This document shows, in pieces, positions 6,303-12,781 of a stretch of DNA of 14,333 nt (position 1 is the first letter of the stretch; every line of letters starts with the position of its first letter). Both the position numbers and the translations under genes were made by a program. Source of the DNA: JAOPZW01 sp036555665 (GTDB taxonomy: Bacteria; Actinomycetota; Thermoleophilia; Solirubrobacterales; Solirubrobacteraceae); contig DATBKW010000266.1 of assembly GCA_036555665.1 (NCBI GenBank), positions 1 through 14,333 of the forward strand, in the 5' to 3' direction. Under the pieces are notes generated by a model that ran no database searches, was not told the DNA's origin, and saw only the letters and a list, made by a program, of their open reading frames with translations.

Positions 6303-7357
6303 TCGTCGAGCGGACGCTCGCCGACGGCGGGCAGACCGCCGACGCGGTCGCGGCGTGGCTCGTGGAGTGGCTCGGCGAGGCGCGCCGGTCGCTCGACATC
6401 GCCTTGTACGACGTGCGGCTGCCGGGGCCGGTCGGTGACGGCGTGGCCGGTGCGATCAGGGCCGCCGCTTCGCGCGGCGTGGCGGTCCGGATCGCCTTCA
6501 ACGGCGATGACAGCGTGGCACGCAAGCCGCTGCCGCCGCCCCCGCGCACCGAGCCTTCGCTGCTCGAGGCGCTCGGGGTGCCGCTGCGGGCGATCCCCGG
6601 CGAGCCCGACCTCATGCACCACAAGTACGTCGTGCGCGATCTCGCCGCGGTGTGGACGGGCTCGACCAACTGGACGCTCGACTCGTGGACGCGCGAGGAG
6701 AACGTCCTCGTCACGGTCGCCTCCGAGCCGCTCGCGCACGCGTATGCGCGTGACTTCGAGGACCTGTGGCGGCACAAGCGCGTCGAGGGCAGCGGCGCCT
6801 TCGACGTCGCGCCGATCGACGTCGACGGCACGCCCGTGCGCGCATGGTTCTCCCCCGGCCGCGGGCCCGAGCTGTCGGCCCGGATCGCCAAGCGCATCCT
6901 TGCCGCGAAGCGGCGTGTGCGGATCGCCTCGCCGGTGCTGACCGCGGCGCCGATCCTCGCCGCGCTCAACCAGGCGCTGTCCGAGGCGCGCGTGGACGTC
7001 GCCGGCGTCGGCGACGCGACGCAGATCGGGCAGGTCTTCGCGCAGTGGCGCGATAACGAGCACTCGGCGTGGAAGGGGCCGCTGCTGGCGCGTGTCCTGC
7101 ACGGGCTGCCGTGGTCGGGAAAGGTCTCGACGCCATACGCACCCGGCGCGGTCCACGACTACATGCACGCGAAGGTCACGGTCGCCGACGACGTCGTGTT
7201 CATCGGCTCGTTCAACCTGTCGCGTTCAGGCGAGGAGAACGCCGAGAACGTGCTCGAGATCGTCGATGCCGGGCTGGCCGAGCGGATGGCGGGCTTCATC
7301 GACGCCGTGCGCGCGCGGTACCCCGCCGTCGCCGTGCCCGCCTACGCGGCGAGCTGA
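6299..7357 (+). CDS. Phospholipase D-like protein with two HKD motifs
   Basis: This 352-residue protein has the two-lobed PLD superfamily layout, with a complete HxKx4D motif in each half. The first is His107, Lys109 and Asp114 in HHKYVVRDLAAVWTGSTNW; the second is His290, Lys292 and Asp297 in HAKVTVADDVVFIGSFNLS. The two histidines are the expected nucleophile and acid of a phosphodiesterase or phosphatidyltransferase that forms a phosphohistidine intermediate. The GS-N residues after each motif are also conserved. I see no signal peptide or membrane helix, so cytoplasmic nuclease-like or lipid-related activity are both possible, and the substrate is unknown. GTG 6299 overlaps the peroxiredoxin stop in a GTGA arrangement, which suggests translational coupling. 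The 3' end overlaps the convergent LOG-family gene by 16 bp. Confidence 0.88.
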   Translation: MIVERTLADGGQTADAVAAWLVEWLGEARRSLDIALYDVRLPGPVGDGVAGAIRAAASRGVAVRIAFNGDDSVARKPLPPPPRTEPSLLEALGVPLRAIPGEPDLMHHKYVVRDLAAVWTGSTNWTLDSWTREENVLVTVASEPLAHAYARDFEDLWRHKRVEGSGAFDVAPIDVDGTPVRAWFSPGRGPELSARIAKRILAAKRRVRIASPVLTAAPILAALNQALSEARVDVAGVGDATQIGQVFAQWRDNEHSAWKGPLLARVLHGLPWSGKVSTPYAPGAVHDYMHAKVTVADDVVFIGSFNLSRSGEENAENVLEIVDAGLAERMAGFIDAVRARYPAVAVPAYAAS

Positions 7358-8055
7358 AGGCCCTGGCGCGCGGCGCCGCACCGGACGATGGCGACGACCT
7401 CGTCGGGATCGTCGGTGGTCGCGAAGAGGTCGAGGTCCGCCGGCGCGATCGTCGCCTCGGCCGCGAGCCGCTCGCGCAGCCAATCGATCATCCCCGCCCA
7501 GAACTCGGTGCGCACCAGCACGACGGGGAAGTGGCGGACCTTGCCGGTCTGGATGAGCACGAGCGACTCGAACAGCTCGTCGAGCGTGCCGAAGCCGCCG
7601 GGGAAGACGACGAACGCGCTCGCGTAGCGGACGAACATGACCTTGCGCGTGAAGAAGTAATGGAAGCGCAGGGCGACGTCCTGGAAGGCGTTGGGGAGCT
7701 GCTCGAAGGGCAGCTCGATGTTGAGGCCGACGCTCGTCGTGGCCACGTCGCGCGCGCCGCGGTTGGCGGCTTCCATGACTCCGGGCCCGCCGCCGGTGAT
7801 GACGGTGAAGCCGGCCTCACCGAGCTTGCGCGCGGTCGCCCGCGCGAGGGTGTAGTCGGGATGCTCGCGCGGCGTGCGGGCCGAGCCGAAGACCGAGACG
7901 CCGCAGCCCAGGTTTTCCAGCGCCTCGAAGCCGCCGGCAAGCTCGTCGTGGATGCGCTGCAGGCGCTCGGCGTCGCTGCGCTCGGTGGCTACGGCCGGCC
8001 GCTCGGCGCCGAGCAGCTCCTCGTCGTGCGTGGCCGGAGGGTGGGGATCGGGCAC
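7342..8055 (-). CDS. LOG-family protein (TIGR00730-like nucleotide phosphoribohydrolase)
   Basis: This 237-residue Rossmann-fold protein belongs to the LOG/YvdD (TIGR00730) group. Characterised members cleave the N-glycosidic bond of nucleoside 5'-monophosphates, including cytokinin precursors, to free base and ribose 5-phosphate. Diagnostic motifs are VSVFGSAR (53-60), ITGGGPGVMEAANRGA (86-101), the Arg-Lys pair at 137-138 in FFTRKVMFV, and the signature PGGFGTLDE (152-160), which carries the catalytic Glu160. The N-terminal 40 residues are a charged extension longer than in the smallest LOG proteins, as is common in actinobacterial paralogues. The GTG at 8055 is the first sensible start, and no clear Shine-Dalgarno precedes it. 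The gene converges on the PLD-like gene with overlapping ends and diverges from the Pro/Arg-rich protein gene. The physiological substrate in bacteria is usually unknown. Confidence 0.9.
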   Translation of the reverse strand: MPDPHPPATHDEELLGAERPAVATERSDAERLQRIHDELAGGFEALENLGCGVSVFGSARTPREHPDYTLARATARKLGEAGFTVITGGGPGVMEAANRGARDVATTSVGLNIELPFEQLPNAFQDVALRFHYFFTRKVMFVRYASAFVVFPGGFGTLDELFESLVLIQTGKVRHFPVVLVRTEFWAGMIDWLRERLAAEATIAPADLDLFATTDDPDEVVAIVRCGAARQGLQLAA

Positions 8056-8111
8056 GCACGCGAGCGTAGCGGCGCGGCCCGCGCCGCATTCACACGCGCG
8101 GGGCGGTACAA

Positions 8112-8951
8112 ATGGACGTGGCGATGGTGCAAGAGCCCACTGATCAGGGACCCGAAGAGCAGCGGGAAGCGGTAGGCGGGGAAGCAGCACACGCGCCGGC
8201 GAGCGAGCCGGAAGGCGCGCAGCCGCCCGCTGCCGAGGAGCAGCCGCCCGTCGCGGAGCAGCCGCCGCCCGCGGCCGAGCAGCCCGCTGCCGAGCGGCCG
8301 CCGCGGCCACAAGGCAAGCCGCGGCGCGACCGGCCGCGGCGCGATCGGGGGCCGCGGCCGCCGCGGCGCGATCGGTCGGGGCCGCGCCAGCCCCAGCAGC
8401 AACCGCGCGCCACCGGGCCGCTGCCCTTCCAGGAGCTGCGCGACGCCGCCACGACCGTCGTCGAGCTCTTCGGCGCCCGCCAGGCGCTGCGCGACGCGTT
8501 CTCCGCCCTTGGCGACAAGGAGCGGCGCGATCTCGCGAGGCTCGTCGCCGAGGACGGCGACTGGCGCGTGCGCGCGCGCAACATCGCCGCCGGCTCGCTC
8601 GGCGCCGGGCGCGTCGGCAAGGCCTTGGCCGCGCAGCAGATCTCGATGGCACGCGTCGAGGACCTGTGGCCGCTGACGCTTTCCAAGGAGGAGGCCGCCG
8701 AGCGCCAGTCGCGCATACGCAACGCCCGGCGCCGCGACGAACGCCGCGCCCAGCGCGACGCCGAGCGCGAGCAGCGCAGCGATCGGGTGTCGCGGGCGGA
8801 CCTCGAGCGGGCGCAGGACGGCCGCGTCGGCGCGCAGATCCGTATCGTCATCGGCGGCGAGCAGGTCGACCGGCCGCGCAAGCGCGACGACGAGCCCAAG
8901 GAAGACGAGCCCAAGTCCGGCTCGGACCTGCTGGACCGCCTCGGGTACTGA
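8112..8951 (+). CDS. Unrecognised Pro/Glu/Arg-rich protein
   Basis: I do not recognise this 279-residue protein. It falls into distinct parts. Residues 1-66 are acidic, rich in Pro, Glu, Gln and Ala (repeated EQPP/AEQP units), and surely disordered. Residues 67-100 switch to a strongly basic Arg/Pro stretch (PRRDRPRRDRG and similar), as in RNA- or DNA-binding tails. Residues 105-185 look like a compact helical domain (ELRDAATTVVELFGARQALR onwards). Residues 190-235 are a charged, probably coiled-coil helix. The end carries a short predicted strand (AQIRIVIGGE) and the tail SDLLDRLGY. There is no signal peptide. Codon use and reading frame look genuine. The ATG at 8112 is preceded by a weak GGGG; ATG at 8124 is an alternative. 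Six bases separate it from the next gene, so the two are probably co-transcribed. Nucleic-acid binding is only a guess. Confidence 0.7.
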   Translation: MDVAMVQEPTDQGPEEQREAVGGEAAHAPASEPEGAQPPAAEEQPPVAEQPPPAAEQPAAERPPRPQGKPRRDRPRRDRGPRPPRRDRSGPRQPQQQPRATGPLPFQELRDAATTVVELFGARQALRDAFSALGDKERRDLARLVAEDGDWRVRARNIAAGSLGAGRVGKALAAQQISMARVEDLWPLTLSKEEAAERQSRIRNARRRDERRAQRDAEREQRSDRVSRADLERAQDGRVGAQIRIVIGGEQVDRPRKRDDEPKEDEPKSGSDLLDRLGY

Positions 8952-8957
8952 GCCGGC

Positions 8958-9326
8958 ATGGCCCGGCCCCGGCGCAGCCGTTGGGCATTCCGCTTGAGCG
9001 CGTTCGCCGTCGCCTGGTGCGCAGCGCTCGTCATCGGGGTGTTCGTCGTGCCGGCCTACAGCGACGGATCGACTCTCGCCCAGGAGAACTCCGCCTGGGT
9101 CGCGGTCCCTGCCGCCGTGCCGGCCCTGCTTGCCGGCCTGGCGGTGTTCGGGCTGCACCTGCGCCGCACGCGCGGCGGCGCCGGCGGGACGGTGTGCACG
9201 TGCGTCGCGATCGTGCTGATGCTCGCCTTCGGAGTCGTGACGATGTGGTCGATCGGGCTGTTCGCCGTGATCCCGGCTTTGTTGCTGGCCGTCGCCGCGG
9301 CGCTGACGCCGCCCACGCGGACCTAA
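8958..9326 (+). CDS. Small multi-helix membrane protein of unknown function
   Basis: This 122-residue protein begins with a basic stretch (MARPRRSRW) and has four predicted hydrophobic segments at about 12-34, 46-68, 80-95 and 97-117. An Arg-rich loop at 69-73 suggests a cytoplasmic turn between helices 2 and 3. The first segment could be read as a signal peptide, but the rest is so hydrophobic that an integral membrane protein is more likely. Two Cys (80 and 82) lie at the start of helix 3. No family motif is visible. The ATG comes six bases after the stop of the Pro/Arg-rich gene, so translational coupling is likely. A 64-nt gap separates it from the SelenBP gene; that gap contains the short inverted repeat CTGGAAATCCAG (9329-9340) and no clear terminator. 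Confidence 0.65.
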   Translation: MARPRRSRWAFRLSAFAVAWCAALVIGVFVVPAYSDGSTLAQENSAWVAVPAAVPALLAGLAVFGLHLRRTRGGAGGTVCTCVAIVLMLAFGVVTMWSIGLFAVIPALLLAVAAALTPPTRT

Positions 9327-9390
9327 GCCTGGAAATCCAGTCGGCTTTCGGATAGACAGCGGCCTCCGACCCGCAACCCGGAGGGCAGCT

Positions 9391-10782
9391 GTGCCGTTCA
9401 AGCCCGACCCGACGTTCTACCCGTCCCCCGCGAGCGCCGCCGAAGGCCCGCCGGAGGAGCTGGCCTATGTCGTCACGCTCAACACCGGCACCGACGGCGA
9501 CGCCAAACCCGACGCGCTGGCCGTCGTCGACGTCAACCCCGACTCCTCGACCTATGGCACGAAGGTCGGCCGCCTGGACATGCCGAACGTGGGCGACGAG
9601 CTGCACCACTTCGGGTGGAACGCGTGCTCGAGCGCGCTGTGCCCGTGGGCGCCGCACCCTCACGTCGAGCGACGTTACTTCCTGGTACCGGGTCTGCGCT
9701 CGAGCCGCATTCATGTCGTCGACGTCAAGGACGACCCCGTCAACCCCAAGCTGACCAAGGTCATCGAGCCCGAGGAGCTGCACCACCGCACCGGCTACAG
9801 CCGCCCGCACACCATCCACTGCGGCCCCGACGGCCTGTACGTCTCGGCGCTCGGCAACCCCGAGGGCGACGGCCCCGGCGGCGTGCTGCTGCTCGACCAC
9901 GACGACTTCAGCCCGCGCGGGCGCTGGGAGATCGAACGCGGCCCGCAGAACCTGGCCTACGACGTCTGGTGGAACATCGGCTACGACACATTGCTGACGA
10001 GCGAATGGGGCACGCCGAACATGGTCGAGGGCGGCCTGCAGCCCGAGCTGCTGCTCTCCAACCAGTACGGCCACCACCTCCACGTCTGGGACCTCCGCCG
10101 CCGCCGCCACAAGCAGGCGATCGATCTTGGCCCCGAGCACCAGATGGTGCTCGAGCTGCGCCCCGCCCACGACCCCAGCCGCCCCTACGGCTTCGTCGGC
10201 GTCGTCGTCTCCACGGCGGACCTGAGCGCCTCGGTGTGGCTGTGGCGCCGCCAGGACGACGGCAGCGTGGGAGTCGAGAAGGTCATCACGGTCCCGCCCG
10301 AGCCCGCCGACCCCGACCAGCTGCCCCCGGCGCTCAAGCCGTTCAGCGCCGTGCCGCCGCTCATCACCGACATCGCGCTGAGCGTCGACGACCGCGAGCT
10401 GTTCGTCTCCTGCTGGGGCACCGGCGAGCTCAAGCGCTACGACGTCTCGACCCCCGACCAGCCGAAGGAGACCGGGAGCGTGCGCATCGGCGGCATCGTG
10501 GGCAACTCGCCGCACCCGGCCTCGGGCCCCGTCAACGGCGGTCCGCAGATGGTCGAGGTCAGCCGCGACGGCAAGCGCGTGTACCTGACCAACTCACTGT
10601 ACGCCGCCTGGGACGTCCAGTTCTACCCGGAGGGCATCAACGGCTGGATGGTCAAGCTCGACAACAACGGCGGGCTCGAGCTCGACCCGAAGTTCTTCGT
10701 CGAGTTCGACGGCGAGCGCCCGCACCAGATCCGTCTGCAGGGCGGCGACGCCTCGAGCGACTCGTACTGCTTCCCGTCGTGA
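9391..10782 (+). CDS. mtoX: SelenBP/SBP56 family protein, probable methanethiol oxidase
   Basis: This 463-residue protein belongs to the selenium-binding protein 56 family. Its bacterial (MtoX) and human (SELENBP1) members are methanethiol oxidases that convert methanethiol, oxygen and water to formaldehyde, hydrogen sulphide and hydrogen peroxide; MtoX is copper-dependent. Family motifs run the whole length. They include DELHHFGWNACSS with the conserved Cys79, SRPHTIHCGPDGLY (137-150), LLSNQYGHHLHVWD, ELFVSCWGTGELKRYDVS, and GGPQMVEVSRDGKRVYLTNS followed by a WDVQFYPEG segment. Conserved His residues in these segments fit metal ligands. Length is normal. There is no signal peptide, whereas some MtoX proteins are periplasmic. 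The GTG start has a strong GGAGGG at 9379-9384, six bases upstream. The downstream membrane gene overlaps the stop by 4 nt, forming an operon. SCO1/SenC or MauG partner genes, known beside some mtoX genes, are absent here. Confidence 0.92.
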   Translation: MPFKPDPTFYPSPASAAEGPPEELAYVVTLNTGTDGDAKPDALAVVDVNPDSSTYGTKVGRLDMPNVGDELHHFGWNACSSALCPWAPHPHVERRYFLVPGLRSSRIHVVDVKDDPVNPKLTKVIEPEELHHRTGYSRPHTIHCGPDGLYVSALGNPEGDGPGGVLLLDHDDFSPRGRWEIERGPQNLAYDVWWNIGYDTLLTSEWGTPNMVEGGLQPELLLSNQYGHHLHVWDLRRRRHKQAIDLGPEHQMVLELRPAHDPSRPYGFVGVVVSTADLSASVWLWRRQDDGSVGVEKVITVPPEPADPDQLPPALKPFSAVPPLITDIALSVDDRELFVSCWGTGELKRYDVSTPDQPKETGSVRIGGIVGNSPHPASGPVNGGPQMVEVSRDGKRVYLTNSLYAAWDVQFYPEGINGWMVKLDNNGGLELDPKFFVEFDGERPHQIRLQGGDASSDSYCFPS

Positions 10783-11411
10783 GCAGCGACGCGGCATGGG
10801 TCACCCTGGCGGTGCTCGGTGTCTATCACGGCATCAACCCCGCCATGGGCTGGCTCTTCGCCGTGTCGCGCGGCATGCAGGAGCGCAGCCGGCGCGCCGT
10901 GCTGCGCTCCCTGGTGCCCATCGCAATCGGCCATGAGGCGTCGATCGCGCTGGTCGCCCTGCTCGTCCTGACCCTCAGCACCACGACCGACCCGACGGAG
11001 CTGCGCTACGGCGCGGCCGCCGCCCTCGTCGCCTTCGGCATCTTCCGCTTCGTCAAGCCGCGCGCGCACTTCCGCTGGACCTCGATGCGCGTGAGCGATC
11101 GCGAGCTGGGCGTGTGGTCGTTTCTGATGTCGACGGCCCACGGCGCCGGGCTGATGATCGCGCCGGTCATCCTCGGCCTGCGCGCCTCACACAATCACGA
11201 CGACATGGCCATGCTCTCCGGCGGGCCGATCGACATCGCCGCGGTCGGCATCGCCGTGCACGTCCTGGCGATGCTGATCGTCATGGGCGCCATCGCCTTC
11301 TTCGTCTACGAGCGCGTGGGCCTGCAGATCCTGCGCCGCGCCTGGCTGAACACCGATCAGGTGTGGGCCGGCGCGTTCATCGTCGCCGGCCTGGTGACGC
11401 TGACGAGCTAG
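10779..11411 (+). CDS. Histidine-containing membrane protein coupled to the SelenBP gene
   Basis: This 210-residue protein has about six predicted membrane helices (roughly 5-29, 42-66, 76-92, 110-133, 150-178 and 186-208) and no recognised enzyme domain. Four histidines lie within or at the edge of helices in small-residue contexts: His18 (YHGINPAMGW), His52 (IGHEASIA), His121 (TAHGAGLMIAP) and His161 (VHVLAM). A further HNHDDMAM loop lies at 138-145. Such intramembrane His with Gly/Ala is reminiscent of metal or small-solute transporters such as NicO/UreH-like proteins, but I cannot place it in one. The GTG start overlaps the SelenBP stop (GTGA), so the two should be translated together. 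The likely role is metal supply or substrate/product transport for the oxidase (inference). The stop codon sits in one arm of the terminal inverted repeat. Confidence 0.82.
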   Translation: MSSDAAWVTLAVLGVYHGINPAMGWLFAVSRGMQERSRRAVLRSLVPIAIGHEASIALVALLVLTLSTTTDPTELRYGAAAALVAFGIFRFVKPRAHFRWTSMRVSDRELGVWSFLMSTAHGAGLMIAPVILGLRASHNHDDMAMLSGGPIDIAAVGIAVHVLAMLIVMGAIAFFVYERVGLQILRRAWLNTDQVWAGAFIVAGLVTLTS

Positions 11412-11442
11412 TGGGTCTTCACGTTGCGAGAAGGCCCACTAG
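11408..11442. terminator. Bidirectional terminator-like inverted repeat containing both stop codons
   Basis: CTAGTGGGTCTT (11408-11419) pairs with AAGGCCCACTAG (11431-11442) across an 11-nt loop: 11 Watson-Crick pairs and one G-T pair. The TAG of the plus-strand membrane gene (11409-11411) and the TAG of the minus-strand RTX gene (11441-11439) are mirror positions in the two arms. No T-run follows on either side, so it is probably a two-way transcript-end hairpin without the classical U tail. Confidence 0.68.
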
Positions 11443-12740
11443 GCGTTGGCCTTGGCGGCCGCGCGATAACGGTTGACGATGAGCTCGCAGCCGCGCAGGT
11501 GCGGGTGCTTGCGCCCGATGTAGACCGTGTCGTGGCCGGGGCCGCAGTCGACCGTCGTGCGCCCGGTGGCGAAGGAGTAGATCACGTCGTTGCCGGCGCC
11601 CGCGCGGACCTGGTTGCGGCCGCGGCCACGCAGGCGGATCTCGTCGCTGCCGGGGCCGCCGGCGACGGTGTTGTTGCCCTCGCCGCCTTGCAGGAAGTCG
11701 TCGCCGGCGTCGCCGTGGATGCGGTTGGTGCCGCGGCCGCCGTAGACGATGTCGTCGCCCGCGCCGCCGTCGAGGCGGTCGGTCGCGCGTGCGCCGCCGG
11801 CACTGTGGAGGCGGTCGCCCCAGATGACGTCGTCGCCGGCGCCGCCGAAGATCGCGTCCGAGCCGTGGGCGCCGAGCAGGTTGTCGTTGCGGGCGGTGCC
11901 GTGGCGGGTCGCGCCGCCGGCCGGCCCGATCCAGGTCGTGCCGAGCGTCGGGTCGGCCACCGGCGGCGCCTCGACGATGCTCTCGCAGGTGGCGAAGGAC
12001 CCCGCCCGGCGGCTCTGGGCGTTGGAGATGCCGCCCGGCCGGGCGTACGGATTGATCACCAGCGTGTCGTTGCCCGTGCCGCAGTCGACCGCGGCCACCG
12101 CGGTGCCGTTGTTGACGTAGATGACGTCGTCGCCGTCGCCGCCGCGGATGTGATCCGGGCCCGAGTCGGCGTAGATGACGTCGTTGCCGGGGCCGCCGTC
12201 GACGGTGTCGGCGCCCGAGCCCGCGTGGATGAGGTCGTCGCCGTCGCCGCCGGTGATGACGTCGGGCGCCGGGCCGCCGTCGAGCAGATCGCTACCCGGG
12301 CCGCCGTCGAGCTCGTCGTGGCCGAAGCCGCCGTACTCGCGGTCGCTGCCGTCGCCCCCGCCCAGGCGGTCGTCGCCGGAGTCGCCGACCATCTGGTCGT
12401 CGCCGGCGTCGCCGGCGAGCCGGTCCGGGCCGGTGCCGCCGTCGAGGCGGTCGGGGCCCGGGCCGCCGGTGAGGCGGTCGGCTCCCTCGAGGCCCTCGAG
12501 CGTGCCGCCCTGGACCGACGTGACGTGCAGGCGGTCGGGGCCGGGGACACCCAGCCGGGCGTCGCCCGCCGGGTCGATCGGCGCCGGCAGCGCCGGCGCG
12601 AGCGGCAGGCCGGCAACCGACGGGACGGTCGGCAGCGGGGTCGTGCCCGGGAGCGATCGCGGGCCCGCGGCCGCGGCGGGCGCCGTGACCGTCAGGGCGA
12701 ACAGGGCGGTGGCGGCGGTCAGGCGGGCGGCGCGCTTCAT
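11439..12740 (-). CDS. Secreted RTX-like calcium-binding repeat protein
   Basis: This 433-residue exported protein has a signal peptide (residues 1 to about 25, cut near APAAAA-G), then a Pro/Ala-rich linker to about residue 80. Two blocks of hemolysin-type nonapeptide repeats (GGxGxDxhx) follow at about 84-232 and 277-408. Such repeats fold into calcium-loaded parallel beta rolls outside the cell. Each block closes with a VDCGxGxDT strand followed by a second Cys (Cys220/Cys252 in TCESI; Cys399/Cys418 in GCELI), so each roll may be capped by a disulphide. There is no toxin, protease or lipase domain, so this looks like a structural or surface protein rather than an RTX toxin. The basic tail (NRYRAAAKANA) lacks a sorting signal. 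The ATG at 12740 has only a weak ribosome binding site. Sequence is similar in style to the many calcium-binding repeat proteins of soil actinobacteria. Confidence 0.9.
   Translation of the reverse strand: MKRAARLTAATALFALTVTAPAAAAGPRSLPGTTPLPTVPSVAGLPLAPALPAPIDPAGDARLGVPGPDRLHVTSVQGGTLEGLEGADRLTGGPGPDRLDGGTGPDRLAGDAGDDQMVGDSGDDRLGGGDGSDREYGGFGHDELDGGPGSDLLDGGPAPDVITGGDGDDLIHAGSGADTVDGGPGNDVIYADSGPDHIRGGDGDDVIYVNNGTAVAAVDCGTGNDTLVINPYARPGGISNAQSRRAGSFATCESIVEAPPVADPTLGTTWIGPAGGATRHGTARNDNLLGAHGSDAIFGGAGDDVIWGDRLHSAGGARATDRLDGGAGDDIVYGGRGTNRIHGDAGDDFLQGGEGNNTVAGGPGSDEIRLRGRGRNQVRAGAGNDVIYSFATGRTTVDCGPGHDTVYIGRKHPHLRGCELIVNRYRAAAKANA
11517..11912 (-). repeat. Second RTX repeat block (27-nt coding period)
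   Basis: This DNA encodes the second nonapeptide array of the repeat protein, residues about 277-408. Units such as GGAGDDVIWGD, GGAGDDIVYGG and GDAGDDFLQGG give a degenerate 27-bp periodicity. Two units are degraded (RGRGRNQVRAG and GGRGTNRIHGD), with Asp lost from the calcium-binding turn. Confidence 0.8.
12045..12491 (-). repeat. First RTX repeat block (27-nt coding period)
   Basis: This DNA encodes the first nonapeptide array, residues about 84-232, with roughly fifteen units such as GGPGPDRLD, GDAGDDQMV, GGDGDDLIH and GGPGNDVIY. The first four or five units use GPDRL in place of GNDxL and may bind calcium less well. The 27-bp period is also what creates the long repetitive open frame on the opposite strand. 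Confidence 0.82.
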
Positions 12741-12781
12741 GCACGCCGTGGTCGGCGCGCGCGGTCAAGTCTTGAGGCTGA
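12741..12781. other. Spacer between sufD and RTX gene with short palindromes
   Basis: The 41-nt gap contains TCAAGTCTTGA (12765-12775). GCTGATCAGC (12777-12786) spans its right edge and the sufD stop codon. Both are near-perfect palindromes but too small to be terminators. They could be an operator or weak transcript-end structure. Confidence 0.25.

Noticed and set aside
9329..9340. CTGGAAATCCAG inverted repeat upstream of the SelenBP gene as an operator
   Set aside because: Five-base arms are common by chance, and no promoter elements around it support a binding site.
7989..9401. 470-codon minus-strand frame over the Pro/Arg-rich gene and small membrane gene
   Set aside because: Low-complexity Arg/Pro/Gly translation without motifs. 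The plus-strand frames have plausible membrane topology and a coherent domain layout, although the plus-strand choice for 8112-8951 is less secure than elsewhere.
9031..10515. 494-codon minus-strand frame over the SelenBP gene
   Set aside because: Shadow of a gene with unmistakable SBP56 motifs on the plus strand.
11517..12491. Regular repeats that could suggest a CRISPR array or minisatellite
   Set aside because: Units are contiguous 27-bp coding repeats with no spacers, in frame with RTX nonapeptides.
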